Assembly: GCA_907163375.1 (NCBI GenBank)
Contig: CAJQUW010001464.1
Span: 221,965-285,964 of the forward strand
Origin: Prostheceraeus crozeri
Taxonomy: Eukaryota > Platyhelminthes > Polycladida > Euryleptidae
Direction: 5' to 3'
Length of the DNA: 64,000 bases
A model generated the notes under the pieces. The model ran no database searches. It was not told where the DNA came from and worked only from the letters and a program-made list of their open reading frames with translations. The position numbers and the translations under genes are program-made. Position 1 is the stretch's first letter, and each line of letters starts with the position of its first letter. Below, piece after piece: positions 23,799-34,770 of the stretch.

Positions 23799-23919
23799 TA
23801 TTTCAATACTATTCTGTTGTCAATTGCGATATCAAATAAAACTGCTTATAAGAGCTGGCGAAAAAGTAATATCACAGCTGTCGCCACAAATCAACCATTG
23901 ATTCCATACTTCCCTTATA
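23795..23919 (+). repeat. 125-bp direct repeat, right copy
   Basis: Second copy of 20333-20457 with one mismatch. Its left edge coincides with the 5' truncation of the tyrosine-recombinase ORF. Confidence 0.97.
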
Positions 23920-23954
23920 TACTTACTTTGGTCTGTACAAGATGAATGGAAATA

Positions 23955-25073
23955 CAGTCCGTTTCATAAAAAGTGGATCATCCTAAAATTTGACTAAATA
24001 AAACATAAGTATGATACAGAAACATTTTTCATGTTATTTCATGTCCCTAATATATTTAAATGTCCTTATATAATCTGATAAGCTATGATACAGTAACGGT
24101 TCTTAAGAAGCTAATATTTTGTGGCCCTACCCTTATTGTCAATGACATTACCAATTCGTCTAGGCATTGATTCGATGATATCGTTGATTTTTGACTGATC
24201 TAACTTTCTCCACTCTCTTTTTAACAGTGACGTAAGTTGTGACACGCCATCTGAGAGGGCCTCTTACAGCTCTTGAAATTCGACTCAATAAGTCTTCTAC
24301 GAATAGTGGACTTAGAAATAGACGAGTCTAGTGCAGCCATCTCAGTTAACGAGAGACTTGGATCGACTTTAACAAATCTCAAAATTAGGCGGTCTCTACG
24401 TTTGAATGTTTTGCGTGGACGGCCAGAGCCCTCTTTACGACAGAGTCGAAAATCATCATCATGCCATCGATGCACATTTGTGTAAGGGACACTTAGTCGC
24501 TTGCTTGTAGTTCGCAAAGAAAACCCTAGTTCTAACAAGGCTGACACTTTGCCTTTTGTGAATGCGATCTCGTTATTGTTAATTTGTGCTTTGTATTGTT
24601 TTTAACCGGTAAGAGATAGATTTTTAGCTGAAAGCAATCAGGAGTGCTGCCAACACCACCGCAACGAAGTCAGGAAGCTATGGAACATGAAGTCCAGTTA
24701 ATCACATGTAGCAGATACATTATTGTTGATGAATAATGGTGCTATACTGGCTCTGATTGACCGATTTTTTTATTTTTGTTTTGCTTGATAGCTTTTGGCT
24801 TGTAGAACAACATATTACACAACAAAGGAAACAAATGTAATTTTATAAGAGTGAGGTATGATTTTGTGTAACATTGCTAAATGAAGATCAAATTATCTAC
24901 TACTTTTTTATCTATAACAGGAAAACAACTCAATATTCATGCTTGAAATTTCCAACAATGATATTAGTAAGCACAACTGATATATCTTCCAAATTTCAGA
25001 GAAATTCGTTCAAGTTTCGCGGAGTTAGACAAAGTTGAAGTTAAGGATGATCCATTTTTTATGAAACAATCTG
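23955..25073 (-). mobile_element. Tc1-like transposon, internally deleted
   Basis: Inverted ends: CAGTCCGTTTCATAAAAAGT... at 23955-23983 and its reverse complement at 25045-25073. With the flanking TA, 27 of 31 positions match. TA flanks both sides (23953-23954, 25074-25075). The transposase gene on the minus strand lacks its catalytic middle. Confidence 0.85.
24111..24577 (-). pseudogene. Tc1-like transposase, N- and C-termini joined
   Basis: The N-terminal bipartite DNA-binding domain is present: a helix-turn-helix (LELGFSLRTTSKRLSVPYTN), the GRPRK hinge and a second helix-turn-helix ending STIRRRL. After a frame change the frame resumes with EWRKLDQSKINDIIESMPRR then VIDNKGRATKY and a stop, which is the normal C-terminal end of Tc1 transposases. 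The DDE catalytic region between them is missing. The product could at best bind DNA. Length is about a third of a full transposase. Confidence 0.8.
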
Positions 25074-25075
25074 TA

Positions 25076-26149
25076 GTTGAGCGCCTGAAGAATTATATTT
25101 ATTAAGCTTATTGATAAAGATGGTGATGAGCATGACTAAGTCTTTAAATCATCACAAATAGGAAAGTGTTTCAATGAAATAAATCTTAAGTATTCTACTC
25201 AAAATTGCCAACTCTCAGTCTCACCGCATTTACGGAGACGTTTAGCCATGAAGCTGTAAAGCGGTGATCATCTTGATCCTCTTTAACATGTTTTTTAATT
25301 ATTCTTGGGCAGATCAGATGTGCGTTTTGAATTTTTCTATATCAGCATCATCTTCAATAATTGTACTTCTATGGGCGCATGTGTGATGAAAAAAGCATAT
25401 CATTTTGACCTTGAAATAGAGAAAATTAATGTACCTTAAAAATGTAGCTTCCATGTATTTATGCTTCTACTGTATTAGTGGTATATGAATGGTGCATGAA
25501 AAATATCAAATTCAAATGTCATCAGTACACAAGACAACGTTGTGTGCAAGTTGAGGTTTCAACTTCTTGCTGTCAAGCAGCGCAAGGATTCCATACTGCT
25601 GGTAGAAAGACCAAATAGACATCAAGGCGGTGCGGCATTTACATTTTCAGCAATTCACCAGACAGACTCAACTGAAATGTTCACTTCATCGTGCGTGGGA
25701 CTGATTCTTTCCTGCCTGTTAGGTGCATGATGATGCTGAAGATGATTTGTGCATTTGTAGCCGTCGCATCACGAATATCGATTGTCTTACATGTATGCTG
25801 TATGCATGTGCAGACGTCTACTTTCACCAACCGACAGCACATTTGTATGAGGACATTAGCTTTACATTACGGAATTGCATTATCTAAATATCCTGATCCG
25901 AGTACTTTTCTATGCTTTACAGACAGTGCATTCATTTCTGTCTCAAATGAGGTCGGCTGCTGTTGGTATCGGTTAAGCAAGAGTGCTGGTCGGATGAGCA
26001 AGGTTGATATTTGAAGATGATATTTGAAGTCATTAGGAAAATGCAGGAAATAAGAGGAGAGATATATCTATATTCTATATATTTATATTTTAGAGAGATA
26101 TATACTTTCTTGAGTGAAGAAATTTCAACTTTTCCAACCAAGCTCTCGC
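25076..26149. other. No gene recognised
   Basis: AT-rich, with a palindromic AT stretch near 26055-26100. Confidence 0.4.
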
Positions 26150-26611
26150 AGCTCACAGTAAGTTGGAACGTACGGGTTTAATTAAAAAAATTCCCATGTG
26201 ATTTCTCAACGGTTTTGGGGGTATTTTTCCAATGACATATTTATATGAGAAAAACAAATTTCAGTCAAAATTATATGTGACGTCCGTTGGAAGCCAATAT
26301 GGTTCTGAGAACTCTGTTTCCGTTATTTAATTTGTCACAGTCTTTCATTTTGTAATTTTGCCAGAACTCGTTGAAGTTCCTGTGAACAGATTCTGAGCTT
26401 TTTTTGCAGTACTTTCCTAGTCCTTCATATTTTGAGAGACAAAATTCTCTCACGTGGTGAAAAATTGCGTAAATCTCTGGCGTCACCGTTGTGCATGAAA
26501 GAGAAACAGCTGGCCGCGACATTGCTCAAGCTTCGGAATGCTTTAACAAACGGAAGACATCCAAGTGGACAGCTGACCACCAAAATATCAACTTCCACAA
26601 GAAGTTACCTG

Positions 26612-27991
26612 TGGCCTGTTTCACAATACAAATAGAAAACAGTAAATAATAAGTAGTAAGTAGTAAATTGTAAATAGTAATTACTGTTCCTGTTTCACAA
26701 ACGAATACAGCTTCCTGTTGCAAGTAGTGAATTGGGAAGTTTACTACTTGTCATGTAAGACCTATTTTTAGTAGTTGTTGTGTAGCGAGCGTGCGTGTCC
26801 AGCCCAGTCACTGGGAGTTTCATTGGTTCATCATATCAGTGTGTATCGTTCACAGATGATAACAACGCAAGGGAGGCGAAGGGAGGTGTGAAGTTGATAA
26901 CAAGAAGCACTTTCTTCAACACCCATAACAGTAGTGAATTGTTTACCGACGCGCAATTAACTTTCAAACGAAATGAATAGCGACGAAAAAGTGCTTTTTC
27001 TTACGAACATTAGAGAACAGAAAGATATTCTGTTCGGAAAATTCTCGGACATAATTACGAGGGAGAGGAAGTTAGAGGCGTGGAAGTCACTCGTAGAGAA
27101 TCTTCGCCACCATGGTGTACGGTACGACTCGCCCTCGAGAAGGAAGTAACATATTTTCGTGACTCAGTGTGGCCGAATATGAAACGCTACACAACCGAGA
27201 AAAGGGACAAGAAGAGTGCCACTGGTGCGGGAGGAGGAATACCTGCGAAATTAACGAAGGTAGACGAACTAGTGTTGGATATCATCGGAAAGGATTGACC
27301 GCAAATGGATGGACTAGACGTTAACGAAACGTGGATGAAAGAGAACGATCCTCCCTTGGTGGACACATCATTGTGTGATCAACCTGAGTCGTCCAGTATA
27401 AGCAAGTGCGTTATACAAGCAGCTCAAACCAAGGTGAATTCAGCTTCTCTGAAACGGAAAGCAGCGTGTGATTCCTTCACAGAACAGTTTCGCAAGAAGA
27501 AGATGGTGAAACTTGATCTGGAGATTGAGAATTTGCGTCTTAGAAACGATATTCTTCAACGTCATCTCGAAAAGAATAAAAGTGATGAGTTTGAAGAAGA
27601 AGGTGATTTTTTATATGCTATACTTCACTGATGTTCAACTTATTTGTTATAATAGACTTGTTCATGATGTCTTTAATTGTAGGAAAGATACATAAGAAAA
27701 CATAAGTTCTTCTTCACTATCACTTGAGCTCAGCATATCTATCACGTTGACATATAATGATGATTAGGAAGCGATTACCTGTTGATAAATAGTAAATAGG
27801 AAGTAGGGAATTCTAACTTTAATAATTTTTTTACCATTTGGAAGCAACATTGCGAAACCAGATTACTATTTATCGATGCCTTTTCACTACTTGCAAATAG
27901 ATATTTGCTATTTGATTGTGAAACCTAAATTACTATTTATTACTTACTAATTGCTATTTGCTACTTACTATTTGTATTGTGAAACAGGCCA
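26612..27991 (+). mobile_element. PIF/Harbinger-like element with only the Myb/SANT ORF
   Basis: Perfect 24-bp inverted ends start TGGCCTGTTTCACAATAC, followed by degenerate AAGTAGTAAGTAG-type subrepeats at both ends. CTG flanks it on both sides (26609-26611, 27992-27994), a 3-bp duplication as in PIF/Harbinger although not the usual TWA. It contains a Myb/SANT-type ORF but no DDE transposase, so it depended on a partner in trans. It splits the CACTA-like gene. Confidence 0.8.
26973..27631 (+). pseudogene. Myb/SANT-like DNA-binding protein of a Harbinger-type element
   Basis: From the ATG at 26973: LEAWKSLVENLRHHGVRYDS, a one-base frameshift near 27.13 kb, then VTYFRDSVWPNMKRYTTEKR and TGAGGG, a TGA at 27296, then MDGLDVNETWMKENDPP. 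It ends in a charged heptad-like coiled coil (KLDLEIENLRLRNDILQRHL). Order and length match the Myb/SANT or zeste-like accessory protein of Harbinger elements, which binds transposon ends and brings in the transposase. One frameshift and one stop inactivate it. Confidence 0.75.
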
Positions 27992-28541
27992 CTGGAAAGG
28001 AACCGCTGCCGTGGTAGCAACAGGGCTTGATATAACAATCAATCAACCACTTATGTGCTGCCTCAAGAAAACGCTCTTCCATGCGTTTGTACAGAGTTGA
28101 TACAGAACCAATCAACAGATGTCTCTCGTGGAGGCAGTTGATCGATGATGTATTCTGAATCGGAACTTTCAGCTGTTGCAACAAGCGGTGGATGGATAGC
28201 GTTGCCGAATGTTTTTGCATTCTGCTTGCTTCCTCAAGATACATTGGATTGCCAAAATTAGTTCGTCCTTCTCCAACATTTTAGAGGTTATGTTTTGAAA
28301 CGTTGCACCAAGAACAAGGATGCAGCTAAGACTCATTAGTGCGAGAATGAATTTGCAGATTTTGCGATCAGCTGCGATGTAAATATTAATGCTCACAGTA
28401 TGCAGAGCAAGCATAATCCAAATGTATTTGAAGTTTGCGAACAATTCTTCGATTTCAGGCACAATTGCGACGATAAAGAGCCCTTTGACACCAGAAAACT
28501 TTGGTAAATGACCTTTTCGAGGCACCATGGACAAGCAAAAT

Positions 28542-28632
28542 TTCAAAAAAAATTGCTTGAAGAATCGATTCCAATGTTGATGATCACGTCATCAACATTG
28601 GAATCGATTCTTCAGGCAATTTTTTTTTTGAA
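28542..28632. repeat. Long hairpin, about 42-bp arms
   Basis: GAATCGATTCCAATGTTGATGA at 28562-28583 is mirrored after a 5-base loop by its complement. Outer flanks extend into matching A8/T10 runs with one G/T-type mismatch. It sits where the N-terminus of the CACTA-like gene should be. Confidence 0.9.
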
Positions 28633-28974
28633 CTTTTGTTTTGTATTGTATTGCAATTGCATTGTAAATGTCCATAATAAATTCAAGATCTCTATGAAAC
28701 ACTACAGGTAGAGATTGGCGTTGACAAAATCGTTGAGAAACCACATGAGAATTTTTCTAAATTCGAATAATTAATCGGTTTTGTTTTCGACGGCCGCCAT
28801 TTTGTTTTTTGCATATAGAAAAAAAGACGTCGATGAAAGATTTTTGTGATGCCAGATTTGAAATCAGCACTATCGAATTACCCCAAGACCGTTGAGAAAC
28901 CACATGGGATTTTTTAATTAAACCCGCAAGTTCCGACTCACCGTGAGCTATGTTGTACATTAGGACGCGAGCTA

Positions 28975-29425
28975 CACTAGGTGACATGCCACGCGTAATT
29001 CACGCGTAATTACGGAGCACCCCAAACATCCGTGGTTAAAGACATTCGTTTCTTCTACGCGTGTACATACGCGCTGCACCAAGAGTCAGAAATCACTTGA
29101 TCTGATGCTGTTAAAACATAGGGAATGTTTATGAATACGCGCGGGCGAGCGTTTATAGTTTGCGCGTCGTCTACGGTTGTCTGCGTTGCCATTTGAACCA
29201 CGGATGAACCGCTAAGCATGTTTTGTCTTCCCTGGGCATGAAATTGAGGTCCTATCGCATTGTTTAGCCTCTAATACATGCAGACATATGAGACACAAAG
29301 TCTATATAACAGGACTGCCAACTATACTAACTTGTACAACAGATGTTGCAGCAATATCCAGCATAGCACGGATGTTTAGGGTCATGTGTAATTACGCGTA
29401 ATTGAGCGTGGCATGTCACCTAGTG
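28975..29425 (+). mobile_element. TA-flanked MITE family 2, copy B
   Basis: Inverted ends CACTAGGTGACATGCCACGC. TA at 28973-28974; the right flank reads CA, a decayed TA. It lies only 25 bp from the CACTA-like right end. Confidence 0.85.
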
Positions 29426-29689
29426 CAATGACACTTTCTTCCTAAATTCGCGCACAAAGGGCTTAATAGCATGGATTTGTAGATCTTGAAACGGAGAATA
29501 CTTAAGTCAAATTCTTGAGGGTCACAGCCAGTAGCTTTACAGCTAGGTTACTGATATGTAACCCACTAGAAGACATGAAATATGCCTATGCCCAATCTCA
29601 GATCCATTACCATAGATCTATGTTGCGCTCTATAGATCCATTTTGATAGCAAACTTAGATATTTCAATGAAACACAAACTTAGCAGTAT

Positions 29690-30775
29690 CTTGGATGTAA
29701 CCCACTCTGACGATGAATTACCCTGATATCTGCTTAAAATTCTCACTATATATTTCTCCGGCCAAAAGACAATAGATATGTCAAAGTAGTAATGTTTTAT
29801 AACATTGGAAAGAAGGTATAGTACTATGTCATCTGCATCACGTCTCTGAGATCTCATTGCTTAGAAAAATTGTTGCTTGTTGTAGTATGTCCACGGCATT
29901 GAAAATTTGCATTTGATAGCAACTGTAAGATGCAACCACAATTGATCCATCATTCGAAGGGGAACTGGAATTAAAACAGAGTTATAAGAATTAGAACAAT
30001 TAGAATTGTTAAGAAATGTATGGTATTTTGTAGTCAAAGAAGTAAAGTCAAGAAATATATTACAGTATTTGCTATCCTAATCTGATGCCATTGATCCTAC
30101 CATTTGTATTTTGGAATGAAATAATAAGCAAATAAATAAAAGATGGAATACGTTCCGTTACCAGTTTATGTTGCTTAAATGATTTGCAATATATGATACT
30201 TAATTGCTCAAGCTTTTGGTGTTGAATCAAAGATACCTGTGGACTTCTATAGGAACATAAATACAAAGAGGCAATTTTCTCTGTGTGGGCAGCATATACA
30301 AAATATACATTCATACTATATATATTTACAAGACTAACTTCATTTTCGTTACTTGATACTCATACACTAAGCACTATTGCTCGTTGGCCAATGATTTCAT
30401 TTAATCATGAATACATTCCAGCTATCATGCGACTTTGCATGTGTTTTGTTATGTAGGCCTAGATATAAATTTCTAAATGTCACAAAAAATGAACTATTTG
30501 CAAGTTAAAAAATTCTAGCATGAGTAGGTAAATAAATTAGAGCAAATGCAATTCGTGTTCATTTTAATCCATTCAGTAGTTTAGAATTTAGATATTGAAA
30601 TGGCAAGAATAAATGTGATGGAGACTTACTTTTTGCTGTTGAGGTGGTCGTCAACTCAAAATGGAACCCTTCGGTCATCGTCCCTTCGTTTAGTTGAGAT
30701 AATATTGTTACAGAAAACATAAAAGATTTCCATGGAGGAAGTGGATGCAGATCGCCATTTTGTTTCTTGAGCTCT
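29690..30775. repeat. Inverted duplication, copy 1
   Basis: About 1.1 kb here is repeated in opposite orientation at 37558-38735. Identity is near-complete over the last 250 bp and lower toward 29690. It ends at the same GCCATTTTGTTT boundary in both copies. The preceding stretch, 29426-29689, has no gene; part of it is repeated inverted near 31245-31350. Confidence 0.85.
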
Positions 30776-30831
30776 ATGAAGAAGCAGTCAAACAGATATT
30801 TCATCTCCATCTTTTGATAAGCAATCCTCAT
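30559..30831 (-). other. Exon-like frame of unknown function
   Basis: Minus-strand frame starting MRIAYQKMEMKYLFDCFF. It contains KQNGDLHPLPPWKSFMFSVT and MTEGFHFELTTTSTAK, followed at once by GTAAGT, a consensus splice donor. The KQNGD...TAK part is repeated at 37558-37700 with a single V/I change. No recognised domain. It could be an exon of an unknown element gene or chance. Confidence 0.3.
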
Positions 30832-31872
30832 TCAGTTCTCTTGATACCTTCCTCTGGTAGTCACGAGCCACTTTCCATTAGTCATGCCTTCTCTTGAATC
30901 AGTTGAAGTAAAGTATTGAGTATTGAGTTCGTCTTACTGTTGAGTCTGGACTTCTTTCAATTCCTTTCTTATTTGATCGTAACCTTTTCTACTGCTTTTC
31001 CTCAATGTCAGAGTTGAACAGTTCATCACCAAAGTCCACTTGCATAGTTGATGACCGTGCTCTTCCTCTCCTATTTCAAAAAATAATAGACTATATTTGA
31101 CCTATCTTGTGGAATTCATAGATTTCCATGATACTACTATTTGTGTTTCTTCGCTGAATTCAAAATCAAGTATTTCTTCGCTGAATTCAAATTCAAGTAT
31201 TTCTCCGCTGAAATCACTGTGATATTTAAGATATTGTTAAGTTTGTGTTTCATTGAAATATCTAAGTTTGTTATAAAAATGGATCCATACAGCGCAACAT
31301 AGATCTATGGTATTGGATCTCAGATTGGGCATATCAGTAACCTAGCTGTCTACTCGGAGTTACACAGAAATCTCCTCGCCTTCGGCTCGGAGATTCTCAC
31401 CGTGTAACTCCTCGTAGACAGTAGGTTACTGTACATATCATAGTGATTTCAAAGGAGAAATACTTGAATTTGAATTCAGCGAAGAAACACAAATAGTAGT
31501 ATCATGGAGATCTATGAATTCCACAAGATAGGTCAAATATAGTCTATTATTTTTTGAAATAGGAGAGGAAGAGCACGGTCATCAACTATGCAAGTGGACT
31601 TTGGTGATGAACTGTTCAACTCTGACATTGAGGAAAAGCAGTAGAAAAGGTTACGATCAAATAAGAAAGGAATTGAAAGAAGTCCAGACTCAACAGTAAG
31701 ACGAACTCAATACTCAATACTTTACTTCAACTGATTCAAGAGAAGGCATGACTAATGGAAAGTGGCTCGTGACTACCAGAGGAAGGTATCAAGAGAACTG
31801 AATGAGGATTGCTTATCAAAAGATGGAGATGAAATATCTGTTTGACTGCTTCTTCATAGAGATCAAGAAACA
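30761..31872. repeat. 1.1-kb palindrome
   Basis: Arms 30761-31226 and 31435-31872 are near-perfect inverted copies. The left arm carries one extra 27-bp duplication of a GAATTCAAAATCAAG-type unit. The 208-bp spacer holds a second hairpin. No gene. Confidence 0.9.
31330..31439. repeat. Nested hairpin with GC-rich core
   Basis: CAGTAACCTAGCTGTCTAC and GAGTTACAC pair with GTGTAACTC and GTAGACAGTAGGTTACTG around the core TCTCCTCGCCTTCGGCTCGG. It occupies the spacer of the larger palindrome. Confidence 0.85.
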
Positions 31873-32990
31873 GCACTGTCTGTCAGTGCTGGTTGTGTCG
31901 CTCTTCTCTCTCTCTGATATCAGTGAAAATTTCATGATTTGGATGGTTTTCTGTCACCTTCAATGAAAGTGTTTGGTATCGTTTGGTTCCTTTGGTCGTC
32001 GCCTTTCTGATCGTGTTATTTACATGTACATTCTCCCTGGTTGGATCAATTAAAGACAATCTCAGTTTTTGCATATTTTTGCGCTGTTGGCCTCGAGTAG
32101 TGTTCAAAACATCACTTCGGTTGCTATTTGGTCTCTTGAGGTTATTGGATTTCCGCAGTGTCCCTGCAACAGCGAGTGATTCTAAAATTGGAATCTAAAC
32201 GTCAGTGCTCCCTCGTCCGCATGATGCAGTGCATGTTCGCTTGTTTGCAGGCTTGGGTATTGTCCAGCAATTGAATCAGCTGTTATCCGTCCGTTATCCT
32301 GGGGAACCCCTACCGCGTTTTCAGTGAAATATTGATTTTTCATCACGTGATCAACGTCATCTCAGTGCGAATTAATTACGTTCTCAATACGTCAGCCATA
32401 CAGCCAAACTGTCCCAGATAATCGCGATCTCTGTTGTGAACTTTAACTGTCATGGATAAGCGAAGTACACGCTCGAATTCAACAAATAACCTAGTAGAAT
32501 CAACAATAAGCCTAGTTGATACAGTGCGTTCATAAAGTCACTGTGCACCTAATAAGTCAATGCATGCGCAATACTTTGTCGCTTAGAATTTGCCACGGCA
32601 CTATAAAAAGTGGAGTTTATCTTGTAGAAATTTCGACTTCTGTGTGATCACAAAATATCTATTTACATACTACAAAAACATTTGAAAATGTCCACCCTGT
32701 TCACGAATACAAATGTCAATTCAACGTCTCATATTCTCAAACATTCGGTGAATTTCCTCGTGCCTGATAGCGTCAATTTGCTGTCGGCTGTTTTCTCTAG
32801 ACTCCTGTAGATTTCGTGACCTGCTTCCGTAAACCTCCTGCTTCACCGCTAACCACCAGTAAAAGTCCAAGTATTAAAAGTATTGTATTGTATTCACGAC
32901 ATGTGACATGCATGTGACTAGTCTAAATACAGTAAATTCAAACGAACAAACTAGAAAACATGGAGTAAAAAAAGGAAACTAAGATAGAGT
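31873..32990. other. No gene recognised
   Basis: Short frames only; nothing assignable. Confidence 0.4.
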
Positions 32991-33959
32991 GAACTTGGAA
33001 AGTCAAGTCACGATGCAGTAATGCCACTTTGTCTTTGAAGGTAATTCAATTCAAGACATTCAAATCCGGGATCTAGGATGCCAAACTCTTTCAGAGATAA
33101 CTCTTGTTTGAAATATTCCACTAAAATATCGAATTGAGGAATTGGCGGTATGCGCAGTTGCTCCATCTTGCTAGAAATAAGTAGTCAAACTTTCATCGTC
33201 ACTTAATTCGTCAACGAGCGAAGCAATAATTTTGTCAAATAATTTTTGCAATAGTAGTTGAATATCGGCCCAAGCATTTGTAGTCTTGACATAAGAGAAT
33301 GTAATGGCTTCTCAACAAATTCGTGTGGGTTTTTACTAGACCATATGCGGGAACTCTGACTACTGAAATGCCTTGATAGATGAAACCAAGCTTCATCAGA
33401 AAAGAAAGTCTTATCGAGAGCATTATTTACATTTAGATTGTCCTTGAACCAAACACAGTACTTGAATTACAAACGCTTGTCATGATCGGCATCATTCAAT
33501 TCATGTTGGCCAGAGATGCGGTACGGATATAGGCCTATGTTCTTTCTTACAGCAGGATGAGCCGCCCCGAGAGATAGACCCACTTCTTGTGATAAGCGAC
33601 GCATCGACTTGTTTGGGCAATGAGTCATAGCTTCAGAAATAACATTTTCAGGAATAACTTTTTTATCACTTAAGATTAGGGCCTAATGGTCGATCTGAGC
33701 GTGATGGATCGTGCACCGAGTCAGCTTTTCTGAACTCACTGATTGGACTCCAATCAACATTTCGATGAGGCAAATCAGATGTAGGAAGTCTTTCTAAAAA
33801 CCCCTTCTTCACCTCATTATTATATTCCCCATTGGCGCGAAAAACATTTTCGACCAAGAAGTTCTTCTCTCGCATTGACAGCATACCATGCCTAGCTTCG
33901 AAATGCAACGTACTGATTTTCACCGAGTTAGTAGCTGACAAATGTGAAGTTAAATTCAA
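32991..33959 (-). pseudogene. Tc1/mariner-superfamily transposase relic
   Basis: The minus strand reads, across several frames and stops: an N-terminal helix-turn-helix (MREKNFLVENVFRANGEYN ... SEFRKADSVHDPSRSDRP), then MRRLSQEVGLS, then the first catalytic aspartate in FFSDEAWFHLSRHFSSQSSR followed by IWSSKNPHEFVEKPLHSL, LGPIF, and the second in QDGATAHTANSSIRYF, then WHPRSR. This is the normal domain order of mariner/Tc1 transposases of the type often annotated with DUF4817. At least two frame changes and three stops make it a fossil. Terminal inverted repeats were not identified. Confidence 0.8.
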
Positions 33960-34107
33960 ATTCTAGATCATGTTGAATGTCGCAAGCTACTCAATTGCGC
34001 TTCCCAAACGAGCCAGTGACTCTGTGCATGTGATAGATATCTACAATTGTAAGATTGCGACTGTTTTCTTTGGCAAAACAAAGTTAGAAGAGGTGCACAG
34101 TGACTTT

Positions 34108-34747
34108 ATGAACGCACTGTATAAAACAACTTATACAAGATTCCAACTCGACGCTTATACAGGCTTTAAACAAGATAAATGACCGTCTCGACGTCATTTC
34201 ACAACGAATTGATGACACTGAACAAAAAACAGTAAAGCATAAACAAGAAATAAAGTGTATACAGGATGTTTTAATGACATTTAATACTGAATTTCCGAAT
34301 AAAATGTTCCACGAGATGGAAGATCGTCTTCGTCGTAGGCCGAATCTGATCATATCAGGTACATCCGAGAAAATTGATGGAACTATTACCGAACGAAGCG
34401 AACACGATCGTCAAGAAGTAGAAAGTGTCTTCGAGTCCATAGACGTTGAAGATTTCAAGTTGCTTCAAGTAATAAGAATTGGAAAACCGAGAAACGGAGC
34501 TCCGAGATTATTGAAAGTGATATGTGATGATGCAGACAAAAAGTTCGAAATCTTGAGGAAAGGGACAAATCTAAGAGCTTCAAACTTGAGAAGGCATTTC
34601 TATATCAATCCAGACTTAACCCTTATACAGCAAAATGAAAACAAAAGACTAAGAGAAGAACTGAATTCGAAGAAAAAAGATGGGAATAATTGGGTAATTC
34701 ATAAGGGTGCCGTTGTTTTGAGAAGTCAAGTAAAAAATTTTCATTAA
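34108..34747 (+). pseudogene. LINE ORF1 (coiled coil plus nucleic-acid-binding domain), 5'-truncated
   Basis: After a TGA near 34115 the frame encodes a coiled coil (LIQALNKINDRLDVISQRID), a basic patch (EMEDRLRRRPNLIISG), then IRIGKPRNGAPRLLKVICDD and FYINPDLTLIQQNENKRLRE. This is the architecture of ORF1 proteins of CR1/L2-type LINEs, which bind the element RNA. The first ATG of the frame (34274) lies after the coiled coil, so the true start is lost. ORF2 follows after 23 bp. Confidence 0.75.
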
Positions 34748-34770
34748 CTTTTTACACTATAAAGAAGTAA

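Larger units (their letters stand above)
26271..28546 (-). pseudogene. Transposase-like gene of the CACTA-like element, split
   Basis: Reading the minus strand: FSGVKGLFIVAIVPEIEEL, then YIAADRKICKFILALMS, a frame change, KRMEERFLEAAHKWLIDC and YHGSGSF. The frame is then broken by the 26612-27991 insertion and resumes with GNFLWKL..., YAIFHHVREFCLSKYEGLGK and SSESVHRNFNEFWQNYK. This order matches an uncharacterised transposon-encoded family common in marine invertebrates (motifs like IISCDFKLANI, YHGG...GN.C.KLL, HVPEFL...LG.FSEQA.EA.H..F). The N-terminus is missing and a hairpin occupies its place. Several frame changes show it is dead. I know no demonstrated activity for the family. Confidence 0.6.
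26150..28949 (-). mobile_element. CACTA-like DNA transposon with nested insertion
   Basis: Long imperfect inverted ends of about 70 bp: 26150-26220 and 28880-28949 share GCTCAC..., GGGTTTAATTAAAAAA, TCCCATGTG and TTTCTCAACGGT. AGCT borders the CAC-starting ends on both sides. A related subterminal motif (CGTTGAGAAACCACATG) recurs near 28731. Starting with CAC and carrying the gene below, it resembles CACTA-type elements, but the superfamily is tentative. A 1,380-bp element is inserted inside. Confidence 0.7.

Noticed and set aside
20333-23919. LTR retrotransposon
   Set aside because: The 125-bp repeats lack TG...CA ends, and there is no primer-binding site, gag or reverse transcriptase between them.
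28975-29425. CACTA element because of CACTAGG ends
   Set aside because: Flanks are TA in the sister copies, pointing to Tc1/mariner-type mobilisation.
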